A stretch of DNA of 8,749 bases from Chryseobacterium gleum (GTDB lineage Bacteria > Bacteroidota > Bacteroidia > Flavobacteriales_D > Sanyastnellaceae): positions 1-8,749 of the forward strand of contig CAMCYM010000057.1 in the NCBI GenBank assembly GCA_945883885.1, written 5' to 3'. The number at the start of each line of letters is the position of its first letter. Position 1 is the stretch's first letter. Below, piece by piece: positions 1-8,267 of the stretch. The translations under genes were made by a program, and so were the position numbers. The notes below the pieces were generated by a model. The model did not search any database. It was not told the DNA's origin and saw nothing but the letters and a program-made list of their open reading frames with translations.

Positions 1-22
1 ATTACGAAGAAACGGGACACCT

Positions 23-45
23 CCGAAAGGGAACCCTCGGTTTTT
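23..45 (+). terminator. Small stem-loop with T-run, possible terminator of a gene left of the window
   Basis: Positions 23-26 (CCGA) pair with 37-40 (TCGG) and 29-30 (GG) with 35-36 (CC), with a two-base bulge and a GAAC loop; five T follow at 41-45. Read on the plus strand this resembles a weak intrinsic terminator for a plus-strand gene ending before position 1. On the minus strand the same hairpin would lie just downstream of trmD without a T-run, and could instead belong to the leader of the next minus-strand gene (rplS often follows trmD in bacteria, but it is not in this window). The rest of 1-62 shows no coding sequence. The stem is short, so confidence is low. Confidence 0.3.
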
Positions 46-62
46 CAACGGTACGATGTGAA

Positions 63-740
63 TCAGCCTTCGAGCAAATCCGGTCGGCGCATCCGGGTCC
101 GCAACAGGGCCTGCTCCTCTTCCCAGATCTGGATCTTCGCATGGTCTCCTCCGCGGAGGACCTCGGGGACCTCCCAATCCCCGTACCGGGCCGGACGGGT
201 GTAGACAGGAGGGGCGAGCAAGCCATCTTGGAAACTGTCCGTCAAGGCGCTCTGTTCATCCCCGAGCACGCCCGGGATCAGGCGAACGATTGCATCGACC
301 ACTACGGCGGCAGCGAGTTCTCCTCCGCTCAAGACATAGTCGCCGATGGAGATTTCACGCGTAATCAGGTGATCGCGCACCCTTTGGTCCACGCCTTTGT
401 AGTGGCCACACAGCAGGATGAGGTTGCCGCCGAGGCTCAACCGGTTCGCCAGGGGCTGGGCGAACACTTCGCCATCGGGGCTCATGTAGATGACCTCCTC
501 GTACGATCGCTGCGCGCGCAGGTGTGCGATGGCAGCTTCGATGGGCTGAATGGTCATGACCATGCCGGCAGCGCCCCCGAAGGGCGCATCGTCCACTTTG
601 CGGTGCTTGTCGGTGCTGAATTCGCGCAGGTTGTGCACATGGATCTCCACGAGGCCTTTGTCTTGTGCGCGGCGCACAATGCTTGCGTCGAACGGGCCCG
701 TCAACAACTCTGGAACGGCGGTGAGCAAATCGATGCGCAT
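63..740 (-). CDS. trmD: tRNA (guanine-N1)-methyltransferase TrmD
   Basis: Transfers methyl from S-adenosylmethionine to N1 of G37 in tRNAs, next to the anticodon, which prevents +1 frameshifting; it acts in the cytoplasm as a SPOUT-fold dimer with a trefoil knot. From the chosen start the protein is 225 aa, normal for the family. Visible signatures: N-terminal MRIDLLTAVPELL, the DDAPFGGAAGMVM segment (about 50-62), MSPDGEVFAQ (86-95), the knot motif CGHYKGVDQR (111-120), SIGDYVLSGGE (131-141), and DSFQDGLLAPPVYTRP (168-183). R153 in IVRLIPGVLG and D168 match the catalytic Arg and Asp known from Haemophilus TrmD. The K in CGHYKG replaces the E common in proteobacteria; as I recall, this is usual in Bacteroidota. 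The frame is open up to 794, but the start at 740 begins the conserved N-terminus and follows a TACCTTCG box by 8 bp. Divergent from ppc. Confidence 0.97.
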   Translation of the reverse strand: MRIDLLTAVPELLTGPFDASIVRRAQDKGLVEIHVHNLREFSTDKHRKVDDAPFGGAAGMVMTIQPIEAAIAHLRAQRSYEEVIYMSPDGEVFAQPLANRLSLGGNLILLCGHYKGVDQRVRDHLITREISIGDYVLSGGELAAAVVVDAIVRLIPGVLGDEQSALTDSFQDGLLAPPVYTRPARYGDWEVPEVLRGGDHAKIQIWEEEQALLRTRMRRPDLLEG

Positions 741-748
741 GGTGGCAG

Positions 749-756
749 CGAAGGTA
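749..756 (-). promoter_or_regulatory. Putative -7 promoter box of trmD (TACCTTCG)
   Basis: On the minus strand the sequence reads TACCTTCGC, 8 bp before the trmD ATG. It differs by one base from the Bacteroidota sigma-factor -7 consensus TAnnTTTG. The identical octamer stands 8 bp before yidC and 6 bp before ppc. No convincing TTTG -33 element is visible at the usual distance. If this is the -7 box, transcription would begin at or within a few bases of the start codon. Confidence 0.55.
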
Positions 757-772
757 CGGCCGCCGGAACTCC

Positions 773-780
773 TACCTTCG
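773..780 (+). promoter_or_regulatory. Putative -7 promoter box of ppc (TACCTTCG)
   Basis: Plus-strand TACCTTCG ending 6 bp before the ATG at 787. It has the same sequence as the boxes before trmD and yidC and one mismatch to TAnnTTTG. The region where a -33 element would sit overlaps the opposing trmD box at 749-756, and no TTTG is visible there. The predicted transcript would have almost no 5' leader. Confidence 0.5.
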
Positions 781-786
781 TACCGC

Positions 787-3183
787 ATGGCCACGGGAGA
801 TCGGAAGGATTACGGAGCGCTCGTCGCGGGGCCATTCCAGGTATTCAGCGGCATCTTCCTGACGCTGCCGCTGGACAGCATCCGTTCTACGGGATTGCGG
901 GTTCCTGAGCTGGCAGCGGCGTGCGTAGCGGGGCTCGATGCAGGACGCCGTCCGGAGGACATTTTGGAAGAATTCTGCAGGAATCAGCAGCTTGCCTCGC
1001 CGGACGAGCAGGCCGACCTGCTGTTTCGAATCATCCAGTACATCGAACGCCAAGTCGTGCTGGTCGACGCGCTCGAGGATGCCCGGTATACAGAACTGAA
1101 TGACGTCAACGGAGCTGCGTCCTTCCAAGCGCTCCTGGTGCGCGCCCGCAAATCCCGTTCGGAAGAGGAACTGAAGCGCTTCATCTCCGGCATGGGCATC
1201 CGCGTGGTCCTCACGGCCCATCCCGCGCAGGCCTATCCGGGGAGCGCGCTCGACATCGTGTCGGACGTTTCGCGCGCCCTCGATCGGGATGAGCTATCGG
1301 AAGTGCGGCGGTACTTGCACCAACTGGGGCTCACGCCGCTGGTGCGGTCGGGGGCCTTGTCGCCGATGGAAGAGGCCGTGCGGCAGTCGTGGTATCTCGA
1401 GCACGTTTTCTACAAGGCCGTTCCTGACCTGCTGTTGCGCATCGGAACCGCCCTCGACGATCCGGGGGGCGTGACCCTCCCGGACGATTTGTTCCAGGTG
1501 GGATTTTGGCCGGGTGGGGACCGGGAGGGTGCGCCTGAGGTCGGCGTGGAGGAGACCCTTGCCGTGGCGGCGATGCTGCAGGCGACCTTGTTGCGGTGCT
1601 ACCGCGGTGAGTTCGCAGGGCTGCGTCGGAGGATCAGTTTCAAAGGGGCGGCGCCGATGCTCGATGCGGTGGAGGCCCGGCTCAATGCGCCGCGTTTCGA
1701 CGCCGATCGGCTGGCGGCGACGCTTTTCCGGTTAGAGGAAGCGGTTGCGGGTCGCGGGCACGGCTTGTACCTCGATCGGGTCCGCCGGTTCCGCGCGGCG
1801 GTCCGGCTGTTCGGGCGGCATTTCGCCTCCCTCGACATCCGTCAAGACGCCGAAGTGGTCTTGCGGGCGCACCACCTGTTCGCCTCGGGCATTCCGCTTG
1901 AAGCGTGGACGCCGGAGACGCGGGATGTGGTGGAAGTATTGCGCGCGATGGCGACTGTGGCGAAGCGCAACGGGCCGCGGGGGTGCCACCGGTTCGTGTT
2001 GAGCCACTGTGCTGGGCCGGAGGCGGTTTGGGCGGTGTGGGATTTGGCCCGCTCGGCGGCGGAAGAGGCCGTGGAGGGCATCGATGTGGTGCCGGTGTTC
2101 GAGTCGTGGGAGGCCTTGCAATCGGCCGGTGACACGTTGCGGGCGATGCTCTCGCATGCCGGCTACCGCAGCCATGTGGCGCGGCGGGGTGGCCAAACCG
2201 CAATGCTGGGCTTTGCGGACGGGACGTTCGACGCCGGCTACCTCGGCGCGAACTGGGCCATCTACCGTGCGAAGCGCGATATGACCGCCGAAGCCCGTCG
2301 CCAAGGGGTAGAGGTGGTGTTTTTCGACGGCAGGGGAGGGCCTCCGGCGCGGGGTGGCGTGAATACCCACCGGTACTATGCAGCACTGGGCCCCGAAGTA
2401 GCGCACCGTTCCATCCACACGAACCTGCAAGGCCAAACCATCAGCTCGAACTTCGGCGTTCCCGAATCCGCCGCCTTCAACCTTGAGGCGATGCTCACGG
2501 CCGGCGCATCCTGCGAATTGCGCGCGGCGGCAGGTCACGAGGAAGACACGGAGGCCGAGCAGTTGCTCGATGCCATGGCCGAACGCTCGCGCGAGGCCTT
2601 CCATGACCTGCTCGCACTTCCCGGGTGCGGTGATTTTTTGCGGGCCTTCGGTGCAGCAGATTTCTTCGAACGTTCGGTCCACGGTCTGCGCGGGATTGCC
2701 TTCAACGGCGCGTGGTCCCTTGCACGGATGAACGTCCCCGGCTTTTACGGCCTCGGCACCGCCCTCGAAGCCCTGATCGAAACGAGCGGAGTGCACACCG
2801 CGACCCGCCTCTACACCGAGCATGCCCTCTTCCGTGCGTTGGTGGACAACAGCATGCAAAGCATGGCCAAATGCGACTTCCGCCTCACCGTTTCGGCGGC
2901 GGACCACCCCGAGTTCGCGGCCATCCGCGAAGCGGTGCGGGCAGAGTTCGAACGCACCGAACGCTCCGTTCTCACCATCAGCGGACAGCAGCGCCTGCTC
3001 GAGCACAGTCCGTTGCTGCGCGATTCCATCGCCCTCCGCAACACCGTCATTTTGCCCCTCCTCGTCATTCTCCACGCATCCCTGTCGCGGATGCGCAACG
3101 AGGACTCGGAGGATTCCCTCCCCCGCCGGCTCGCGGCGCGTGCCATGTTCGGCATTGTCAACGCCAGCCGCAACGCGGGCTGA
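787..3183 (+). CDS. ppc: Phosphoenolpyruvate carboxylase, divergent active site
   Basis: Family function is carboxylation of PEP with bicarbonate to oxaloacetate, replenishing the TCA cycle in the cytoplasm. The 798-aa product is shorter than typical PEPCs (about 850-960 aa). Signatures in order: TAHPAQAYPG (143-152, catalytic H145, equivalent to E. coli H138), FWPGGDREG (240-248), LDIRQD (349-354, R352), VFES (437-440, metal ligand E439), MLGFADGTFDAG (473-484, metal ligand D478), FFDGRGGPPARGG (512-524, R516 and R522), LRGIAF..AW (634-643, R635), MAKCDF (693-698), LRN (750-752), C-terminal RNAG (canonical NTG). Oddities: the lysine of the usual S-D-x-x-K-D motif is F481; the E. coli H579 position is D514, probably normal for this clade; and the GSRPxKR loop expected before LRGI is absent (about residues 620-634). 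The frame is intact and GC-rich throughout, so it does not look like a decaying pseudogene. The frame is open back to 550, but the start at 787 clears trmD and follows the promoter-like box. The family call is firm; full activity is uncertain. Confidence 0.93.
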   Translation: MATGDRKDYGALVAGPFQVFSGIFLTLPLDSIRSTGLRVPELAAACVAGLDAGRRPEDILEEFCRNQQLASPDEQADLLFRIIQYIERQVVLVDALEDARYTELNDVNGAASFQALLVRARKSRSEEELKRFISGMGIRVVLTAHPAQAYPGSALDIVSDVSRALDRDELSEVRRYLHQLGLTPLVRSGALSPMEEAVRQSWYLEHVFYKAVPDLLLRIGTALDDPGGVTLPDDLFQVGFWPGGDREGAPEVGVEETLAVAAMLQATLLRCYRGEFAGLRRRISFKGAAPMLDAVEARLNAPRFDADRLAATLFRLEEAVAGRGHGLYLDRVRRFRAAVRLFGRHFASLDIRQDAEVVLRAHHLFASGIPLEAWTPETRDVVEVLRAMATVAKRNGPRGCHRFVLSHCAGPEAVWAVWDLARSAAEEAVEGIDVVPVFESWEALQSAGDTLRAMLSHAGYRSHVARRGGQTAMLGFADGTFDAGYLGANWAIYRAKRDMTAEARRQGVEVVFFDGRGGPPARGGVNTHRYYAALGPEVAHRSIHTNLQGQTISSNFGVPESAAFNLEAMLTAGASCELRAAAGHEEDTEAEQLLDAMAERSREAFHDLLALPGCGDFLRAFGAADFFERSVHGLRGIAFNGAWSLARMNVPGFYGLGTALEALIETSGVHTATRLYTEHALFRALVDNSMQSMAKCDFRLTVSAADHPEFAAIREAVRAEFERTERSVLTISGQQRLLEHSPLLRDSIALRNTVILPLLVILHASLSRMRNEDSEDSLPRRLAARAMFGIVNASRNAG

Positions 3184-3233
3184 ACGCAACAGCGGCCGCC
3201 CCTTGCTCGAAGGAACGGCCGCTGCCGGTGCGT
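3184..3233. terminator. Bidirectional stem-loop between convergent ppc and the S46 peptidase gene
   Basis: Begins at the base after the ppc stop and ends 11 bp before the 3' end of the opposing peptidase gene. Three stacked stems: ACGCA (3184-3188) with TGCGT (3229-3233), CAGCGGCCG (3190-3198) with CGGCCGCTG (3216-3224), and CCTT (3201-3204) with AAGG (3210-3213) around a GCTCG loop. The GC-rich 9-bp core would be very stable. Neither strand has a U-tract afterwards, so it is not a textbook intrinsic terminator. Its place in a convergent gap favours termination or 3'-end protection for both transcripts. Confidence 0.6.
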
Positions 3234-3244
3234 GAAGCAGAACC

Positions 3245-5404
<2,160 letters not shown>

Positions 5405-5418
5405 GATTGAAAAAGGAG

Positions 5419-5901
5419 TTAGTGTTCGAGGGTGGAGGAGGCCGATATGGACTCCCAAACCGTGGTTTCAAGGATGGCGTAGAAGGAGGCCTTGAGGGCG
5501 CTCAAGTCCGGACCGCCGTAGCGCTGCTCGACGGTGTGGGAACCGATGGTATACTTCGTGCTCGGCAGGTCCATCACCCGGGGATTGTCGTACCGAGCAT
5601 CCAGGGACTCAAATCGAACCTGCTCCGCAGTCTGCACCACGGCAGCACGAAGCGCGTCGGAAACCGTTGCGCGGTAGGTGCCTGCGTTCAGAGGGGCAAG
5701 GGGACCTTCGAGAAACGGCTTGCGCAAGGTGAGCTGGGCATCGCCCGAAGCAGACACGTCTAACACAAACACCGCACACGGTCCGAAGCAGGGTGTTTGC
5801 TCAAAGCGAAGCGGGACCTGCGGCACGGCAGCGTCCCGGGGAGAGGAACATGCAGCAGCGCTGCACAGGCCGAGGAGGAGGGCAAGCGCCACGCGGTTCA
5901 T
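5419..5901 (-). CDS. DUF6438 domain lipoprotein of unknown function
   Basis: 160-aa predicted lipoprotein. The N-terminus MNRVALALLL is followed by a lipobox-like SAAAC with acylated cysteine C18, then a short linker and one small globular domain. The domain resembles DUF6438: a TPCFGPCAVF segment (36-45) with CxxxC cysteines C38 and C42, a beta strand ending in a glycine turn (VSASGD), a central helix (79-97), and DLPSTKYTI (111-119) followed by RYGGPDLSAL (127-136). No enzymatic residues are known to me for this family. Its start overlaps the yidC stop in an ATGA arrangement and its stop lies 14 bp before the S46 peptidase, so it is very likely co-transcribed and translationally coupled to yidC. 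Final location (inner or outer membrane, surface) cannot be read from sequence. Confidence 0.85.
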   Translation of the reverse strand: MNRVALALLLGLCSAAACSSPRDAAVPQVPLRFEQTPCFGPCAVFVLDVSASGDAQLTLRKPFLEGPLAPLNAGTYRATVSDALRAAVVQTAEQVRFESLDARYDNPRVMDLPSTKYTIGSHTVEQRYGGPDLSALKASFYAILETTVWESISASSTLEH

Positions 5902-7754
5902 TTCCGATTCTTGCGCTGTTCGCGGGCTTCTTTGATCTCCTTCGTCTTGCGTTGCTGCTCGGCTTGCATCTGTTCAAGGCGCTCTGCAAACGCAGACTTC
6001 TTCTTCGGTTTGGCCTTGTTCTCGTCGATCCGGTTCCTGATTTTGTCTTCGTCGATGAACCACGCTTTGATGGCGTACATCTGTCCGATGCTGATGACGT
6101 TCGCAATCAGGTAATACAGGCTCAACCCCGACGCATAGCGGTTGAAGAAGAACAGCATCATCACCGGAAAGATCTGCTGGATGATTTGCATGTTCGGCAT
6201 GCCCGGTTGCTGGGGCATCGCCGGCTGAGATGCCATCGTCAGCTTCATGTAGCCCCACGTGCTCACGGCCATAAGCACCGTAAATCCGCTGATGTGGGCG
6301 CCGTAGAAGGGGATCTCGAAGGGCAGAGAAACGATGCTGTCGTACGCGCCGAGGTCATCTGCCCACAGAAATGACTTGCCACGCAACTCGATGTTCGCCG
6401 GGAAGAAGCGGAACATCGCATAGAGGATGGGCATCTGGAGCAACGCCGGGATGCACCCGGCAAGCGGGTTGACGCCGGTTTCCCGGTACAGGGCCATGGT
6501 CGCTTGTTGCCGAGCGAGCGCGTCGTCTTTGTGGGCCTCGTTGATGGCCTCCATTTCTGGCCGGAGCACCCGCATTTTCGCCGAGGAGACAAAATTCTTC
6601 CACGTCACCGGCGAAAGGGCCAGCTTGATGAGGAGCGTAAGCAGCAAGATGACGAGTCCCGCGCTGGCAATGTGTCCGCTCAGCCAGCTGTACACGGGCA
6701 AGATCCACTCGCGGTTCACCCAGCCGAAAATCCACCACCCGTAATCGATGATGCGCTCCACTTCCGTGAGCCCGGTGGCTTCGAGATGCGGCAAGTCGTT
6801 CGGGCCGAAATAGAAGGAAAGTCCATAGGCGGATTTCCCGGGCTCAGGCACAAGTGGCAACTGCGCAACAAAGTGCAACGTGGCCGTCGAGTCTTCTCCG
6901 AGGGGAGTTTGGGCAAGCGCAGCGCCCGAAGCAAACCCCTGGGGAGAGGACACCACTGCAGAAAAGAAATTCTGCTTCATGGCCACCCACTCGAGCGGAA
7001 CCTCGGTCACCGCATCGTCCTCGCCGCCGTCGGTCAGATAATCCCTGCTGAGGCCCGTTTCCTTGTAGTAGAAGGCGCTGTGCTGCCGTTCCCAGTCGAT
7101 GCCTTTTTCATTCGCGACGCCTGTGGCGTCCCAAACCAGCAACGCGGAATCCGGCATGGCACCGCTGAACGCCACCGAGGATGTGAGGCCGTACCCCGAC
7201 AGGGTATGCCGAATTTCAATCAATCCAGCCGCGCCTCGGGCGGTCCATTGCACCACCGAATCGTTGAACACCGTCGGCGCAAAGTGCAAGTCCCCCACCG
7301 AAATCGGCGGTGCCCCTGCACCGGCGATGCGCAGGTGCATCGTGCTGCGAGCCGGGTCCCACAAGGCGATGGGCGTGCCGTCCTGGTAGCGGGTATAGCC
7401 GTCGACGAGTGTGGCCGACTGCGGCATGCCGCCCCTGCTGGAAAACGTGACGGAGACACGGTCGTTCGAAAGCGTGACGGACGTATCCCGACCGGGCACC
7501 GCCGCGGCCCACGCCCCCCAACGAGCCTCCCATGCCGCAGGCAAGGTGTCAGGCGCTGTCTCGACGGCCAGTATGTCCGTGATTTCAACAGATTTCTTCG
7601 CAGCTGCGGCCGAGGCTAAGCTGTCCTCTCTCGCTGCCTCGGCTGCAGCCGCTTTCGCCGATGCCAGCTCCTCCTCAGACGGCTGGATGTACCACGAATA
7701 TCCGAGGAAAAGCAGGGCCATCAGCCCGATTCCGATCCAGTTGTTCCGATCCAT
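5898..7754 (-). CDS. yidC: Membrane protein insertase YidC
   Basis: Inserts and folds inner-membrane proteins, alone or with SecYEG. 618 aa, normal for the long form with a periplasmic domain. Order: N-terminal membrane segment (about 6-23, ending WYIQPSEEE), Ala/Glu-rich linker (28-55), beta-rich periplasmic domain (about 75-320), then the conserved Oxa1 core with membrane segments near 363-383, 430-450, 485-505 and 525-560. The groove position occupied by Arg (R366) in E. coli is K377 in LLIKLALSP, a substitution I recall as usual in Bacteroidota. SAKMRVLRPE (391-400) and the GCIPALLQMPILYAMF segment (433-448) are classic. A long Lys/Arg-rich tail (571-618) ends the protein and could contact the ribosome. 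The start at 7754 lies 8 bp after a TACCTTCG promoter-like box, 27 bp beyond kdsC; its stop overlaps the lipoprotein start by 4 nt. Confidence 0.97.
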   Translation of the reverse strand: MDRNNWIGIGLMALLFLGYSWYIQPSEEELASAKAAAAEAAREDSLASAAAAKKSVEITDILAVETAPDTLPAAWEARWGAWAAAVPGRDTSVTLSNDRVSVTFSSRGGMPQSATLVDGYTRYQDGTPIALWDPARSTMHLRIAGAGAPPISVGDLHFAPTVFNDSVVQWTARGAAGLIEIRHTLSGYGLTSSVAFSGAMPDSALLVWDATGVANEKGIDWERQHSAFYYKETGLSRDYLTDGGEDDAVTEVPLEWVAMKQNFFSAVVSSPQGFASGAALAQTPLGEDSTATLHFVAQLPLVPEPGKSAYGLSFYFGPNDLPHLEATGLTEVERIIDYGWWIFGWVNREWILPVYSWLSGHIASAGLVILLLTLLIKLALSPVTWKNFVSSAKMRVLRPEMEAINEAHKDDALARQQATMALYRETGVNPLAGCIPALLQMPILYAMFRFFPANIELRGKSFLWADDLGAYDSIVSLPFEIPFYGAHISGFTVLMAVSTWGYMKLTMASQPAMPQQPGMPNMQIIQQIFPVMMLFFFNRYASGLSLYYLIANVISIGQMYAIKAWFIDEDKIRNRIDENKAKPKKKSAFAERLEQMQAEQQRKTKEIKEAREQRKNRK

Positions 7755-7762
7755 GAGCGGCG

Positions 7763-7770
7763 CGAAGGTA
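7763..7770 (-). promoter_or_regulatory. Putative -7 promoter box of yidC (TACCTTCG)
   Basis: Within the 27-bp gap between kdsC and yidC the minus strand reads TACCTTCGC, 8 bp before the yidC ATG, the same nine bases and spacing as before trmD. A TTTG lies 15 bp upstream of it, at the end of kdsC; this is closer than the roughly 19 bp usual for Bacteroidota -33/-7 pairs. It suggests that yidC and the genes after it can be transcribed independently of kdsC. Confidence 0.5.
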
Positions 7771-7781
7771 CTGCAGCCCCC

Positions 7782-8267
7782 CTACCAAATCCCCCGCGAC
7801 CGAAGCAGGGATTCGAGGACTTCGCGCACAAAGCCCTTGCCGCCGGGTTGGCTGCCGATTTCGTTCACCACCGCTTGCACCTCCGGCACCGCATCCGCTG
7901 GGCATGCCGACCAGCCGGCGGCGGCCAGTGCAGCCACATCGGGCACGTCGTCGCCGCAGTATCCCACTTGGTCCCACTCTAACCCGGCATCTTGACGAAG
8001 CTGATCCAGGACTGCGAGTTTGTCTTGCACCCCCAGATGGACCTCTGTGACTCCTAACCGCTGCATCCGGGACCGGACCGATTCGTCCCGCCCTCCGCTG
8101 ATGACCGCGATACGGACGCCGGCCTCTGCGGCCCGCACGACTGCATAGCCGTCTCGGATGTGCGCGGTCCGAACTTCCGAGCCGTCGGGCAGCAGGAGCA
8201 CGGTACCGTCGGTGAACACGCCGTCGTAGTCGAAGGCGAGCAGGGCGCAATCAGCGGGTGGATGCAT
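7782..8267 (-). CDS. kdsC: 3-deoxy-D-manno-octulosonate 8-phosphate phosphatase KdsC (HAD family)
   Basis: Cytoplasmic phosphatase releasing KDO from KDO-8-phosphate for the inner core of lipopolysaccharide. 161 aa, a compact capless HAD protein as expected for KdsC, which works as a tetramer. HAD motif I is FDYDGVFTDG (12-21; nucleophile D13, acid/base D15), motif II S57 in VISGG, motif III K83 in QDKL, motif IV GDDVPD (105-110) binding Mg2+. The RDGYAV segment (38-43) and the C-terminal GGKGFVREVLE (142-152) are typical of KdsC. The frame is open to 8357, but the start at 8267 gives the conserved N-terminus and only a 17-nt overlap with the upstream gene; it is the only sensible methionine. 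The overlap suggests translational coupling with the DUF2520 gene. Some Bacteroidota homologues are annotated only as HAD-IIIA hydrolase. Confidence 0.9.
   Translation of the reverse strand: MHPPADCALLAFDYDGVFTDGTVLLLPDGSEVRTAHIRDGYAVVRAAEAGVRIAVISGGRDESVRSRMQRLGVTEVHLGVQDKLAVLDQLRQDAGLEWDQVGYCGDDVPDVAALAAAGWSACPADAVPEVQAVVNEIGSQPGGKGFVREVLESLLRSRGIW

Larger units (their letters stand above)
749..780. repeat. Inverted repeat CGAAGGTA-N16-TACCTTCG in the trmD/ppc spacer
   Basis: Perfect 8-bp inverted repeat (749-756 and 773-780) within the 46-bp spacer between the divergent starts. I interpret it as two divergent promoter boxes rather than an operator, because a single copy of the same octamer stands at an equivalent place upstream of yidC. 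A dimeric repressor site remains possible. Confidence 0.6.

Noticed and set aside
550..786. N-terminal extension of ppc back to 550
   Set aside because: The extra 79 residues are antisense to trmD, have no PEPC similarity, and the start at 787 is preceded by the promoter-like box.
141..908. 255-aa plus-strand frame covering trmD and the start of ppc
   Set aside because: It mirrors trmD and runs into ppc in another frame; both real genes have strong family signatures.
1732..3189. 485-aa open frame on the minus strand opposite ppc
   Set aside because: It lies wholly antisense to a recognisable PEP carboxylase. Its product shows no family motif, and long antisense frames are expected in GC-rich genes.
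6504..7619. 371-aa open frame on the plus strand opposite yidC
   Set aside because: Antisense to a well-conserved insertase gene, no recognisable domain and no promoter-like box before it.
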